64,000 nt of DNA from Incurvaria masculella. Its lineage: Eukaryota; Arthropoda; Insecta; Lepidoptera; Incurvariidae. Position 1 is the first letter of the stretch. Every line of letters starts with the position of its first letter. Shown in pieces: positions 33,701 to 44,492 of the stretch. The stretch covers positions 5,629,036-5,693,035 of the forward strand of contig OX335643.1 in NCBI GenBank assembly GCA_946894095.1, written 5' to 3'. The translations under genes and the position numbers were made by a program. The notes beneath the pieces were generated by a model. That model did not search any database and was not told where the DNA came from. It saw nothing but the letters and a program-made list of their open reading frames with translations.

Positions 33701-36700
33701 TCACGAGCTCACTGAAAGAAACCTAATGAACCGTGTACTCATTTGTGATTCTTTATTACGACGTAATGAAACCGAACCATTTTTGAAGAAGCTGATAACT
33801 GGTGATGAAAAGTGGATCACGTACGACAAGAACGTGCGAAAAAGGTCGTGGTCAAAGGCCGGTCAAGCTTCACAGACTGTGGCGAAACCCGGGTTAACTC
33901 GCAACAAGGTGATGCTGTGTGTGTGGTGGGATTGGAAGGGCATTATTCATTATGAGCTCCACCAGGCAGGACCATCGATTCTGAACTCTACTGCGAACAA
34001 CTGATGAGATTAAAGCAACAAGTTGAGAGAAAGCGGCCGGAATTAATCAACAGAAGGGGTGTGGTTTTTCATCATGATAACGCTAGACCTCACACATCTT
34101 TAGCCACTCAGCAAAAACTAAGAGAGTTTGGCTGGGAGGTGTTAATGCATCCGCCGTATAGTCCTGACCTTGCACCTTCAGATTTCCACCTGTTTAGGTC
34201 TCTTCAGAATTCTTTAGGCAGTGTCAGGTTAACATCACGAGAGGACTGCCAAAACCACTTGTTGCGGTATATTGATCAGAAGTCCCAATATTTCTATAGC
34301 AATGGGATCATGTCTCTACCTACAAGATGGCAAAAAGTTATCGAACAAAATGGTACCTACATACTTTAGTTAAATGTAAATAAACCATATTAAAAAATGT
34401 TTTGAATTTTCTTAAAAAATGCGAAGAAACTTTTTCCCCAACCAATAGATCAGCACAAAGTTTGAACTGAAATATTAGTTATGATGATATAATCTTTTCC
34501 ACGATTTCATTGGAATGTCATAATAAGAAACAATTAATTTTCTGAAATATTATTATGTTATAATCTTTTCCACGATTTCATTGGAATGTCATAATAAAAA
34601 ACAATTAATTGTCTGAATAATATCGAGGATATTGAGTCATTTAAACTACACAGATTGAATAAATACAATTTTCAAATATATTCTGTTATATTTTGTAGAG
34701 TATCTGACATTGATAAATAACAGTTTTCCTCTCCATTGACATAACTATTTTATTTATTTACTTTTAATGGAGACACAATTTTTCAACGCCTAACAGACAG
34801 ACCGTGATAAAATTAAATATCGTCAAATGTATGCAAAGACTGCTTGACGGAAGACTTTAATTATCATTAATTAATTAATAAATTAATTATAATTATCATA
34901 TGAAGCCAAAATCTACTCATAATACTTACAGAAAATGCGTGTGTGTGGTATTTATATGTTGTTGTCTCTCATTTTATTCATGAGTTTTAGAGCATCTACA
35001 TTTGAAACAAGGTTGACAAGAAGTCACCAATGAGCTGACAAGAAGTCTGCTGAACTCCGAAGGAACCATATAACAACTTGAAAGTTGGCAAATACTAGAC
35101 CTGGAGAACAAAAGCTGAAGATTTCTTCGGCATAATAATTCAAGGGATAAGACATTAAATGGAGAGTCTCCCACAACGACACAGGATAATCTTAAAATCT
35201 GAATATGGCTAGATAGCCCATTGCAGAAAGAAGCATAATAAATATTTATAGAATAAACTGGTATTTAAAATAATCTCTTGAAAACTCACTAAGTTTAGAT
35301 TAGCGTCCCCTATGTCGATGGACTGATTCTGGGCTTTCAGAAGGAGGCACTGTCGCTTCAGCAGATCAATATCATTGGTCAGTACGGCATTGTGGATCGG
35401 CCTGAAAATGGAATTCATCTTTAAGAAGTGTCAACTAACAGCAGCTGTTGATAAAATTACCTGTCATGTTTTTTTAATTGGGAGCACTACTGCAAATTTC
35501 TATGATGCATCGTAACGGCACAAGGTGACTTTTTTGTGTTAAGCGTGGCAAATGGCGTACGCCAGGACCTCTTAAGGTGTTCGACGATGCCCATTGGATC
35601 GCGAACTTACAGGGGCTGCAAAAACCATGCCGGCATGATATTTGTTGAAAATGTTGAGTCGCAAGGACTATATTGACCCATGACTAGTGTCAGCAATATA
35701 AAAACATCCGGATGGAATTTGAAACCAAGGAAACATTACATCTCATACTTACTAGTTGAATCCACGGTCCCCAGACTGAGTATTTCCAAAGACCATACCA
35801 TAAAATAATCATACAACATTTAAAAATAGAACAAAAAAAAATCTTGAAAACTCGAAATGTGGGCAACGACAGATACTAACTACTCTATACTATCATCTAT
35901 TGCACCCCACTTTTTCCTTTTTCTATATTTTTTTTTGTTAGAGTTCATTTAGACAATGTGGTAGGCATTAAAAACTTTTTCTCCTCTATTGACATTCAGT
36001 TCATAATTTAAAGTTTTATCTCATCAGGAATTGTGTATAAAATAATTTGAAAATTTTCTACCGAACAGACAATTACATAAACATACCGTCAAAAAAGTGA
36101 GTTATTAAAAACATGTTAAAACCAACGAATGTGTACTCACAGTTTATCATCATCGTCCGCTTCAAGGCATAGTTTCAAATCGATGTACATCTGAAGTCGA
36201 ACACGTTTCTTCACTTCATCCGGAGACAGCATCTTGATACGTTCTGGAGTATTAAGATGGAACCAGTCCTCTCTTTGGATACCTTTCTTCTGACCAGTAT
36301 TCAATATTCCATCCCAATTGCTAACACTATCAAAAGAATTCAATCTACCCAGCCCATGAGACTCACCTAATCCTTCCAGCCCAATTGAACTGGGAACGCT
36401 ATTTAAAGCCACAATATCTCCTGATGTTTCTGATACTGACAAACTGGCATCCTGGTGACTCCTTTTGATTTGTTCAAAATCATTTGGAGAACTGTTATGT
36501 CTTTTCTGGCCTTGCATGACTGAAGAGTTAACTTGAATAGAAACATTCATATTCGGAGATTTCTTATCAAACGGTTCTCTTTTTTCTTGTCTTTCAATAA
36601 TATCCGAATCGTCAATGGTTAATGTTCCCATCGAAGATTCCTCTTCATCGGGGTCTGTTCTGGTAAAACGTTTGGCCAATTTGTGCGCTAAGCTCTCGTT

Positions 36701-37582
36701 GTCATTTATTATGGATGGCGTAATTTCTAGACTTTCGAGGCTGGCAGCTTTACTGATCCTATTTGAATAATCGCTGAAATTGTCTAGATCTATTTGCGAG
36801 TTGGAGTCCAGTTGATCAGGCACAGATGGAATTGAGCTTTTTGACTCACCTTTCCATAACTTTTCGTTTATTTTGGCCAAACACGCAAACGGATCAATTA
36901 CAGTCTTACGTATTTTAATCACTTCGACTTCTTTCGCAATGACGTAAGGGCGCTGGCGTTGCCTTGAGCGCTGCCCTTTACACTTATGTTTTTGACTATT
37001 CGAGAACATATCCATTCCATCTTCATTAGTCATCGAAGCCGCATCTCTGTAAGTCTTTGAATGTTCCGGCGTGACTTCAGGAATTCCTCGCTGTGGTGTC
37101 AGTAAAGCAGCAATGCTTTTTTTTCGCAAATCTTCATCGGTGATGGACAGTAGTGCTTGAATTAAAACTTTGTACTTATCGATGCCAATCAAGTTGATGA
37201 TGTTATCCATGGTGCGGAGATCCACTGCTCCTTTACTGCAATCGAAAGTGGCAGCCTGAATTTTATCAGTTCCATGATACGTAAAGTCAGCAAAATTTAT
37301 TGTGCACCAAAGTCTGTGGTCTTTATGCGTGTATATTGAAGAACCTGTTTGTGGTGGCCTAAATGGTTTTACCATTTCACCTTTGCGTATCAAGAGATTC
37401 TTTGGTGGCTTTCTCATAATCCTAAAAGTCTTAATTTCCTGTTCACTATGGCTTTCCTTTGTTGCAAAGATTACTTTTCTTGGCATTTTAGTGTCGCAAT
37501 CAGATATCGTAGTTGTTGGTAATAAGGACCCTGATGGGTCAGGCTGGGGTGGTTTCGACATTTTGATTGAGGTTTCTATCAT
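27755..37582 (-). CDS. Ankyrin-repeat protein, nuclear I-kappa-B-like
   Basis: Six exons read on the minus strand: 37582-36141, 35401-35290, 32699-32518, 31885-31776, 29755-29588 and 28932-27755. All borders are AG/GT, and phases join without a break into 1063 residues plus stop. Residues 1-480 are polar and lack a recognised domain except for a compact conserved-looking part (LWCTINFADF, then LIGIDKYKVLIQALLSITDE). Exons 2-5 encode about five ankyrin repeats: LPIHNAV, SALQMCVVHGANLELARELL, RSALHYAAEAASHDYVLLLL, an acidic loop, GYTPLMLAAQRGHPEHV and GNTALYLAVE. The last exon is a long Lys/Ser/Asn-rich tail with a possible nuclear signal (KRNKKFPSRLK). A long N-terminal region with ankyrin repeats late in the protein recalls Bcl-3/I-kappa-B-zeta-like factors and insect nuclear I-kappa-B proteins, which tune NF-kappa-B transcription; that is inference. 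An alternative start is Met8. Exons 3 and 5 are followed by tandem partial copies. Confidence 0.85.
29187..29587 (-). repeat. Tandem copies of ankyrin exon 5 3' part with splice donor
   Basis: Read on the minus strand, the authentic exon ends GGCCGAGA before GTAAGT at 29587. Downstream, the exon sequence from LERIVDGGSEIVNFQ to LAVDHLAQ recurs three times, each time preceded by the copied intron start. Donor positions are 29587 (GTAAGT), 29455 (GTAAAT) and 29306 (GTAAGT), spaced 132 and 149 bases. The first extra unit is 132 bp and open, so use of the donor at 29455 would add 44 residues in frame. The third unit is broken by an insertion of about 14 bases that brings in a stop (TMALFGE then stop), and the last is further altered. 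Confidence 0.88.
29835..30710 (-). repeat. Degenerate tandem repeats in ankyrin intron 4, split by a TTAA element
   Basis: A block with CCTTCCTGTCATGTTCAAA, TTG(A/T)ATTGTCATAT and a following AGTGGA/CACGTGTATACCTA stretch recurs near 29840, 29912 and 30003 at 70-90 bp spacing. A fourth block (CCTTCCTAACATGTGCAAA) continues at about 30644, after the inserted element at 30088-30629. Confidence 0.65.
30088..30629. mobile_element. TTAA-flanked MITE, family P, copy 1
   Basis: Flanked by TTAA at 30084-30087 and 30630-30633. Ends GGTGGTCCAACCCG and CGGGTTGGGCCACC are inverted repeats of about 14 bp. The interior (542 bp) has no intact frame. Other copies are 41411-41952, 42113-42644 and 42649-43191. 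TTAA duplications suggest mobilisation by a piggyBac-type transposase; no such gene is in the window. Confidence 0.85.
31935..32037. repeat. Short foldback sequence in ankyrin intron 3
   Basis: TTAATTTGAGTTTCAGCGA on the left pairs with TCGCTGAAAATCGAATTAA on the right, continuing inward (TTTGAAGCATT with AATGCTTCATT and CAGATT with AATCTG). Arms are about 48 bases with a few mismatches. Confidence 0.65.
32121..32658 (-). repeat. Tandem copies of ankyrin exon 3 3' part with splice donor
   Basis: The end of exon 32699-32518 and about 24 bases of intron form a 162-bp unit repeated downstream on the minus strand. Donors GTACGT are at 32517, 32355 and 32193, and a partial unit follows to 32121. 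Copies 2-4 share differences from the authentic exon (LLLWGAS where the exon has LLRRGAS), so they spread from one derived unit. Reading through the first donor gives YVGAQS then a stop, so only the donor at 32517 continues the protein. The GC-rich array produces long arginine-rich open frames on both strands that are artefacts. Confidence 0.9.
33193..34443 (+). mobile_element. mariner element, copy 1 (defective)
   Basis: The 1251-bp element has inverted terminal repeats (GGTCGGGGAAAAAGTCTTTT at the left; reverse of the right end GGTTGGGGAAAAAGTTTCTT). It is nearly identical to 61413-62691, but lacks about 18 and 6 bases in the 5' untranslated part and 4 bases in the coding region. TA precedes the left end; the right flank reads AATA, so the TA duplication is not exact. 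Confidence 0.93.
33348..34369 (+). pseudogene. mariner transposase, frameshifted
   Basis: The reading frame begins MSESNEEIRYILKFYYKKG and runs to about residue 203 (GIIHYEL), where 4 bases present in the intact copy are missing (GAGCTCCACC here against GAGCTGTTACCACC). The frame then goes wrong and stops at about 34004; the C-terminal part continues in another frame from 34004 to 34369 and ends QNGTYIL. The three catalytic aspartates (in GDEKW, HHDNARPH and YSPDLAPSD) are all present but split between the two frames. The 98-99 per cent-like similarity to the second copy by eye implies recent insertion of both. Confidence 0.93.
34746..35289. other. Ankyrin intron 2, nothing recognised
   Basis: AT-rich intronic DNA between the family G repeat and exon 2 of the ankyrin gene, with no coding or RNA features seen. 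Confidence 0.35.
35545..35650 (+). repeat. Dispersed repeat family C, fragment 1
   Basis: GCAAATGGCGTACGCCAGGA, GATGCCCATTGG and CTTACAGGGGCTGCAAAAAC match 50697-50960 and 40003-40151. It lies in ankyrin intron 1. Confidence 0.55.
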
Positions 37583-37922
37583 AGATAATAGTTTCTATTT
37601 AATTGAACCAGCACCCGTAGCAGTTAGGCGTCATATGTCACATATATGGCAATCGGAGCATGCGCGAAGCCCAAGCAATCACTCGGGGAAGCCCCAACTT
37701 ATTCATGACTTCATCGTGCATTAGCAATACAAAAACGTTAAAGCGGACGAATAACACACCACATGCGAGACATCAGTTTTGCACACATTCACGTTTTTCA
37801 CAAACAATAGCCTAGCAATTTGTTCAATCAAGATACTGTCCACGCCACAGAACATATAAAACCTGTCCAAGATAGTGACAAGTGTGGATTTCCCCTCGCC
37901 ATTGACTTCGATTTAAAGGTCA
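37583..37922 (-). promoter_or_regulatory. 5' flank of the ankyrin gene
   Basis: This is the sequence immediately upstream of the first ATG (37582). It should contain the 5' UTR and promoter, but no TATA box or initiator could be chosen with confidence. A foldback element begins at 37923. Confidence 0.25.
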
Positions 37923-38275
37923 GCCCGTAAGCATCAGAAAATTTCGCCTCCCATGCAAACGTAGTTTTCTAAGTTATTTTAAAACCACTGTTCCAACTTA
38001 CTTGATATTTGGTATATTAGGCTACAAATATCTGTGTCTGCAAGTCTTTATTTTTTCGGTAAATGTATTCTGGGTCAAACCACAGATAAAACAAAATTCA
38101 ATGAAGATTTCCTTTTTGCTTTCATTTCATTCGGTTTGGATTTTTCAAAAAAACAAAATATTGCAGACACAGATATTTGTTACCTGATATTAGATATTAA
38201 ATATCAATTTAATTGAAATAGCGGTTTACAAATTATTAGTTAACTACATTTGTATGGGGGACATAGCTTACGGGC
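37923..38275. mobile_element. Foldback MITE upstream of the ankyrin gene
   Basis: GCCCGTAAGC at the left end and GCTTACGGGC at the right end are exact inverted repeats. Further pairing is visible inside: CCATGCAAACGTAGTT with AACTACATTTGTATGG, and CAAATATCTGTGTCTGCAA with TTGCAGACACAGATATTTG. It is non-coding; the short open frames in it are shadows of the palindrome. Confidence 0.7.
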
Positions 38276-38440
38276 CGTTCTTTAATGTCGCTAGTCAAAA
38301 TTTCTCAGTACTTCACTGGTAGGTATTATCGGGGACCCGAGTACTGTACTTTGTGGCTAAAGAGAAACGTCATGGAATGCAAAGGATCTGAGGAGCGCAG
38401 CGACTTCTCCGAACTCTTTGAAAGGAACTCATATATTTTT

Positions 38441-38525
38441 AGGCTTTGTAGGGTTGCCAACGGAACCCTATTACTAAGCTTCCACTGTTCGTCCGTCCGT
38501 CCGTCTGTGACAGGGCTGTATATGC
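38441..38525 (+). repeat. Family L repeat, partial copy 5
   Basis: TAGGGTTGCCAACGGAACCC, TATTACTAAGCTTCCACTG and a GTCCGTCCGTCC stretch match one end of the family. The end with the GGCCAAGTGCGAG sequence is absent. Confidence 0.6.
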
Positions 38526-39703
38526 AAGGTTTTGATGTTTTGCAAAAAACTTCTTTCGTATGCGTTGTGAATTTTATACATATCGTAAAAAAATCATAAT
38601 GCAATGTCACGCTGTCAGCGGCAGTCATAGATCGAACTGCAAAATTGATTTTGAGACTGGAAATAGCGGACACAGAATATAAAATAAAACGCGTCACCGC
38701 TTTCGCCCTCCCTTTAGTTACAGTAACGACGTAACCGTTTGCGAAATTGCAAAAATTAGAGCTCTCTCCATTGTTGTTCTACGATTTCGCCTATTTGCCA
38801 AATTATATGTCTATCAACATCGCCAAATCACCTTCGAGAACGTAGGGATCGTGTAGTCTGTGCTCAATAATAGAAACAAACCCTACGTTCCGAAATGAAT
38901 ACTGTATTGTGTATGATTATGGATATAAATAAATAATTAAATCAATAATTAAAACCTAACTACCTCGAAAATGACTTGTAAGTCTCGACAGTGTTTATTT
39001 AAGGTCTAGAAATGTCTAACTAGACTAACGGCGAAAGGCCTTCGTTATTTCAGAATACAAGTGCATACAATCCGAGAACTACAGACAAAACTCGCTTAAT
39101 GACAGCTCGATAACATCCATTTGACAGCGTGCAGAGGATCCAAAGGATATTATATGTTCTGTGGTACACGGCGCGCATGCTCTCAACCGTACGCGCTTTG
39201 TACGGTCTGTGTGCGGTCTATCACGTCCCTTATGTCAACATGACGTTCACTGGAGTGAATACAAGAAATTCGGAACGGTCGTGTTCGCGTACATGGTTGA
39301 ATTCTCCGCAAAATACGCATTTCGGAATGCAGTGAAAGATTCCTTTTTTCATGGTACTCATTGACGTTGGTACTCCATACTCCATCACTGCATGCATTCC
39401 GAAATGCGCTGTGATACTAGGGTTGCCATCTCCAAAATTTGGCAACCAGGACAAGACGTGAAAACCCGGGATTTTAGAGCCCAGCCCATAACCCGGACGT
39501 GTCAACAGGTTTTTTAAACACTCAGTGTAATAGAAAAATCATTTTAAATGTACTTACCTAATAAAACAGAATTTTATTACAGTATGTTACAAATTGTTTT
39601 ACAAATCAGTTAGATACTGATAGTAAAGACTTTTTCATTTTTCATTTCATTTCTTATCCATAGATAGGATACCTACACTTGGACACGTTAACAATCTAAT
39701 GGT
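38526..39703. other. Intergenic, no gene recognised
   Basis: A short palindrome (GCATTTCGGAATGCA near 39318 and TGCATTCCGAAATGC near 39391) is the only structure seen. The open frames here are short and without domains. Confidence 0.35.
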
Positions 39704-39862
39704 TCGAGAAGAGCCGACATACAAATTTCATTAATTAATGAATTAAGAATAGCTTTAGTTGCCCCATTTTCAATACTACCGCTCACTAATTTTGAGTAGT
39801 TTATATTACACATATAAAGTTTTTCAATATTGAGGTCTATAGTCATACAGAAGCCCCGCCCG
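39704..39862 (-). repeat. Dispersed repeat family H, copy 2
   Basis: Reverse complement of 8556-8735, sharing GAAGAGCCGAC, GTTGCCCCATTTTCAATACT and ACCGCTCAC. Confidence 0.55.
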
Positions 39863-40002
39863 GACGCTCCCCGGATGCCCTCTAAACTAGGACAAATCCG
39901 GGAAATCCCGGACGGGTGCCAACCCTATGTGATACGGATGTTTTTCGATCCGTGTGACAATGGAGGGAAAAATTAAGAAATATCTCAAAAATATTTCCTT
40001 AT

Positions 40003-40151
40003 GTTAAGCGCAGCATATGCGCATATATGTGGCGTATGACGGCCATGGGATTTCGAACTTACAGGGGGGCTGCGAAGATCATGCCGGCCGGCCAGGTGCT
40101 TCTGCACTCCATGTTTGAAGGAACCCAGGTTGTACTTTTGGGGAAATACAA
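40003..40151 (+). repeat. Dispersed repeat family C, copy 2
   Basis: TTACAGGGGGGCTGCGAAGA, CATGCCGGCCGGCCAGGTGC, TTCTGCACTCCATGT and GGAAATAC follow the same order as the copy at 50697-50960. Confidence 0.6.
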
Positions 40152-40439
40152 AAGTTGGTAATAATTTATCTTATTTATGTTAAATTTAATTTTTCGTTTT
40201 AAATATGCTTTTTTTAGTTTTCTCTCCTATTCTTGTTCTATTAATATATTTTGCTTGTCATGTGCTTGTATTATTTGAAATCTTAGTTCGTAAGGTTAGG
40301 TATCAATATTTACCATAAATATTAGTAAATATTGTGTTCGTCTGTAATTAAGAATGCCGTCAGTCCTCCTGTATCCTGTATTTGCGTTTTTAATGCATGT
40401 TTGAGTGATGTGATGAGTTGATGAACCTATTAAAAATAA

Positions 40440-40620
40440 ATAAAAAACTAGTCACACTCAAAACAACACTAATTTGCCAATAGAGTAGTATAATCTTGGA
40501 ATAGTCTATCTAGTGAAGTTGTAAGTGCTGCCTCCGTAAATTATTTTAAAAATAAACTGCACAATTACATAAAACATGAAAAATATAAAATCAACAAGTG
40601 TTGTGATATAGGCATATTAG
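40440..40620 (+). repeat. Remnant of a LINE ORF2 C-terminus
   Basis: One frame reads SSEVVSAASVNYFKNKLHNY IKH, resembling the SVN-FKN-LDK ending common to several non-LTR retrotransposon ORF2 proteins. Stops follow soon. Similar endings occur at 49692-49760 and near 51680-51720. Confidence 0.45.
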
Positions 40621-40734
40621 CTTAAAGCCACTATCCTATAAATAATTTATAAAAGTGGGACTAAGGGCTCTGATCTAACAACTCAATCTATCTATCACAA
40701 GGATCAATCTGATCTAGCATGAATTGAATAATAT

Positions 40735-40800
40735 TTAATGTTTGATATAAGCCCAACACACCACATGGGAACTAGGTGCCATGCCACGACCTTCCTTATT
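40735..40800 (-). repeat. Family B repeat fragment
   Basis: AAGCCCAACACACCACATGG, GAACTAGGTGCCATGCCACG and ACCTTCCTTAT match the reverse complement of 20335-20566. Confidence 0.55.
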
Positions 40801-41410
40801 AAGTTTTTCTGATCGACATTGGACATTTCTGTCACCGTTAAATCGATCACTCGCACAAAATGAGGTAGAAATAATGAAAACAAAAACAGGAAAATTTCGG
40901 AATTCAACCGACTTTGGACTTTATTCTTGACAGAAATCAATAAAAGTAGGTACATGGTTAAGTATCAGCCACTTCATGGAAAAAATACATTGCTATGCAG
41001 ATCGATTTTACATGGTCAATTACAGCCACAAAAGTTAAGTATGACTTTGCATTTGTAGAAGTGTACACACACAGCGTATCAAATGCAACAACCGGTTTCA
41101 ACTGGCTTCCGAGAAGCCACGCTGGTAGGGCTATCATCCTTTTAGATTTGTTCAGATTTTTGTTTTTTTATTTAAGAACGTACATTACGGCCCTTACAAA
41201 AGTGGAAAGCTATTTCCTATTCCATTTCTAAAGATATTCAGTGCCAGCAAAGTCCTTTAACCAGTACCTAGTCGTCTATGTTTCCAAACTGTATCAAAGT
41301 TTTTTATTTACTAGTAAATAATTAAATATGAATATGAAACAATTTCAATTAAAGTATGCAAAATCAAACTGCTTGCATGCAAACATAGAAGACTCGCTAC
41401 TACGATTTAA

Positions 41411-41952
41411 GGCGGCCCAACCCGGCGGGCCTAACTCATTCGCGGGCACGGTACAAAACCATGCTGTTGCGCTTTGGGACCTTCTCTGTTTCAAAGAATA
41501 AGACAGGCTCCGTGATGAGGAAGATGCAACATGTCCACAAAAAAGACAATGTACATAGTGTATGATTTGGTAAGATTGACGAAAATTTTAATTTCAAAAC
41601 GACTTATAGCTAAAAGTAAACCACGACCGCTGTAGTCAAAAATCGAACAAAAACCAAATAGGTCATGAATCTTGATTAAATAAGCTATGTCTGATGACTA
41701 ATCTTTTTACGATGTTCTTACTTTATCATTGCGTAATCCACCTCCAAAGTTATCGTATAAAACGCGCGAAAAATTCGAACTTTCGGACCTTATAACTTAG
41801 AAACCAAACACAATTTTACAATGCCAATGGTCATCAGACATCTAATTCGATCAAATAAAGCTATTTTGAGCAAAATTTTGGATCTCTGACAAGAAATATG
41901 GGCGTGATCGTCTTTCCCCTTTTGTATGGGGAGATGAGCGGGTTGGGCCACC
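41411..41952. mobile_element. TTAA-flanked MITE, family P, copy 2
   Basis: TTAA at 41407-41410 and 41953-41956. Ends GGCGGCCCAACCCG and CGGGTTGGGCCACC. The sequence is very close to copies 3 and 4 next to it. Confidence 0.88.
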
Positions 41953-42112
41953 TTAAAAAATATATTCAAGAAAAATATAATGAAATTGGACATGTTTTGA
42001 TGTAGAAAACAGGTTCCTCCTGAGGGTAGCTACGACACATCTTTGATAATGGGCGTTTAAATTTTAAAATGTCTCTTAAGCGGGAAAACAGTTTAATATA
42101 TTATAGTCTTAA

Positions 42113-42644
42113 GGTGGCCCAACCCGGCGGGACGAACTCATTCGCGGGCACGGTACAAAACCGTGCTGTTGCGCTCTGGGACCTTTTTTGGTTAAAAAAA
42201 AAAGACAGGCTCCGAGATGAGGAAGATCCAACACATCCACAAAAAAGACAATGTGCATAGTGTATGATTTGATAAGATTTACGAAAATTTCAATTACAAA
42301 ACGACTTATAGCTAAAAGTAAACCACGACCGCTGCAGTCAAAAATCTAACACAAACCAAATAGATTATAAATCTTGATTAAATAAGCTTTGTCTGATGAC
42401 TAATCTTTTTAAGATGTTCTTACTTTATCATTGCGTAATCGACCTCCAAAGTTATTGTATAAAACGCGCGAAAAATTCGAACTTTCGGACCTTATAACTC
42501 AGAAACCAAACACAATTTTACAATGCCAACGGTCATCAGACATCTAGTAAAGCTATTTTGAGCAAAACTTGGGATCTCTGACAAGAAATATGGGCGTGAT
42601 CTTCTTTCCCCATTTGTGTGGGGAGTTGAGCGGGATGGGCCACC
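42113..42644. mobile_element. TTAA-flanked MITE, family P, copy 3
   Basis: TTAA at 42109-42112 and 42645-42648. The right-hand TTAA is also the left flank of copy 4. A few small indels separate it from copies 2 and 4, including loss of the TCGATCAAA stretch near 42546. Confidence 0.88.
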
Positions 42645-42648
42645 TTAA

Positions 42649-43191
42649 GGCGGCCCAACCCGGCGGACCTAACTCATTCGCGGGCACAGTACAAAACCGT
42701 GCTGTTGCGCTCTGGGACCTTCTCTGTTTCAAAGAATAAGACAGGCTCCGTGATGAAGAAGATGCAACATGTCCACAAAAAAAACCATATGTGCATAGTG
42801 TATGATTTGGTAAGATTTACGAAAATTTTAATTTCAAAACGACTTATAGCTAAAAGTAAACCACGACCGCTGTAGTCAAAAATCTAACAAAAAACAAATA
42901 GATCATAAATCTTGTTAAATAAGCTATGTCTGATGACTAATCTTTTTACGATGTTCTTACTCTATCATTGCGTAATCCTCCTCCAAAGTTATCGTATAAA
43001 ACGCGCGAAAAATTCGAACTTTCGGACCTTATAACTTAGAAACCAAACACAATTTTACAATGCCAATGGTCATCAGACATCTAGTTCGATCAAATAAAGC
43101 TATTTTGAGCAAAATTTTGGATCTCTGACAAGAAATATGGGCGTGATCTTCTTTCCCCTTTTGTATGGGGAGATGAGCGGGTTGGGCCACC
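42649..43191. mobile_element. TTAA-flanked MITE, family P, copy 4
   Basis: TTAA at 42645-42648 (shared with copy 3) and 43192-43195. Same orientation as copies 2 and 3; internal sequence is closest to copy 2 (both have GGCGGCCCAACCC and AATGCCAATGGTCATC). Confidence 0.88.
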
Positions 43192-43195
43192 TTAA

Positions 43196-44492
43196 ATCTT
43201 TATTACAGTCAAATAATAGAGTTTTGCGACTCGGGACTCAAATTTGTAACAGCTGTCCTCTTTTTGGCATGCAGTGTAAGTAGGGAAACCCTAAGCGCAA
43301 AGGATATTTTATTTCATTTTGAGACTAAAGTGACTTTTTTCAGAAAATTCCGCCTTTATGTCAGGACTTTTTAATATTTCGACATGGTAACCTTTCGAGC
43401 TGGTGTTATATGCACGCTCTAATGCGAAGACATCCTTAACTACTTTTGACTATACTTCTGCAGGACAATATTTACAAAATACAACCTTACAAACATATAC
43501 AAACTTCTTTAAGGCTTGACGAAACTGAATGCAGTTTTAGCGCAGTGTCAGAATATGACATCATAGCGCCTTGACGCGCGCTAAAAACGCATTCTGCTTG
43601 GCCAGGCCTCTATTGTTGAATTGAGGGTAAGCATTTATAAAACTTTGTAACGTTTTTTGTGTAAAGGCACTACGAGATTTACAATGTTAGATAATACTAA
43701 ACTAACTAACCCTAAGAAATAATGAAAATGCTAGCAACCTAATTGATTGTATTTATGTTTACGAAAAGTCGTAAAATACTTACACCAAACATTAGCTAAA
43801 CCTACCTTTAGCTACACCTAAAAGTGAGTTTTTGTTTACATATCGGTGGGTCTTATAATAAGTCTTACGGCCATGGAGCAATGGAAGTCAGAAATGGATA
43901 TCTATCGAATAGCAAAATATTTACTAAGTGATTCAATATACTTCACTGCGTTTGGTTTAAGATTTCAAAGAATTTCAAGCATTTTCGTCTATGTTATTGT
44001 GATATGTATCGGTAAAAAAATGCTTTAAGCACTTGGAAATCTTAAACTGAATGCAGTCAGTTATATCCAGATTTATCTGCAAATAATCGGATGTGGCATC
44101 ACACAGGTTTTTCACCTCCATCGCTTCAATACACAATATACAACTAAATCTAACAATACTGGTGTGTTCAACATTAAAGCAAAAGTACTTAATACTGATA
44201 ATAAAACGATTAAGATAATTACAAAAACCTATGGTAATATGGCAGCATTTTGTACAATTTATGAAGCTTAATTTTATAACACCCAAAATAATTTAAGTAT
44301 AATTAATTAACCAAAAAATACAAATTTCAAGTCCGTGTTTCTACGTTTTTTTTATCCAAATAAGTAGATAACTTTTACCTGGGTAAGAATACTAGGCTGC
44401 ATAGCTGTTGCGACAGATAAATGACGGCTACCCATGGTATTACAGGCAGAGAGATCAAATGCGTGCGTTCTGTAAAGAATACACTGTAAAAC
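43196..44492. other. Intergenic, no gene recognised
   Basis: Open frames are short, AT-rich and without domains. No element ends were recognised. Confidence 0.35.

Larger units (their letters stand above)
33079..34745 (+). repeat. Dispersed repeat family G, copy interrupted by mariner
   Basis: The parts before and after the mariner element (GATGAAAGATGTACT, ATGATGCAGTAAGAATAAGG, AGAAGAGCTTT and, after it, GCACAAAG, ATAATCTTTTCCACGATTTC, GTATCTGACAT) match the uninterrupted stretch at 57017-57430. After the insertion a segment of about 70 bases containing ATAATCTTTTCCACGATTTC is duplicated in tandem (near 34489 and 34559). Confidence 0.65.
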
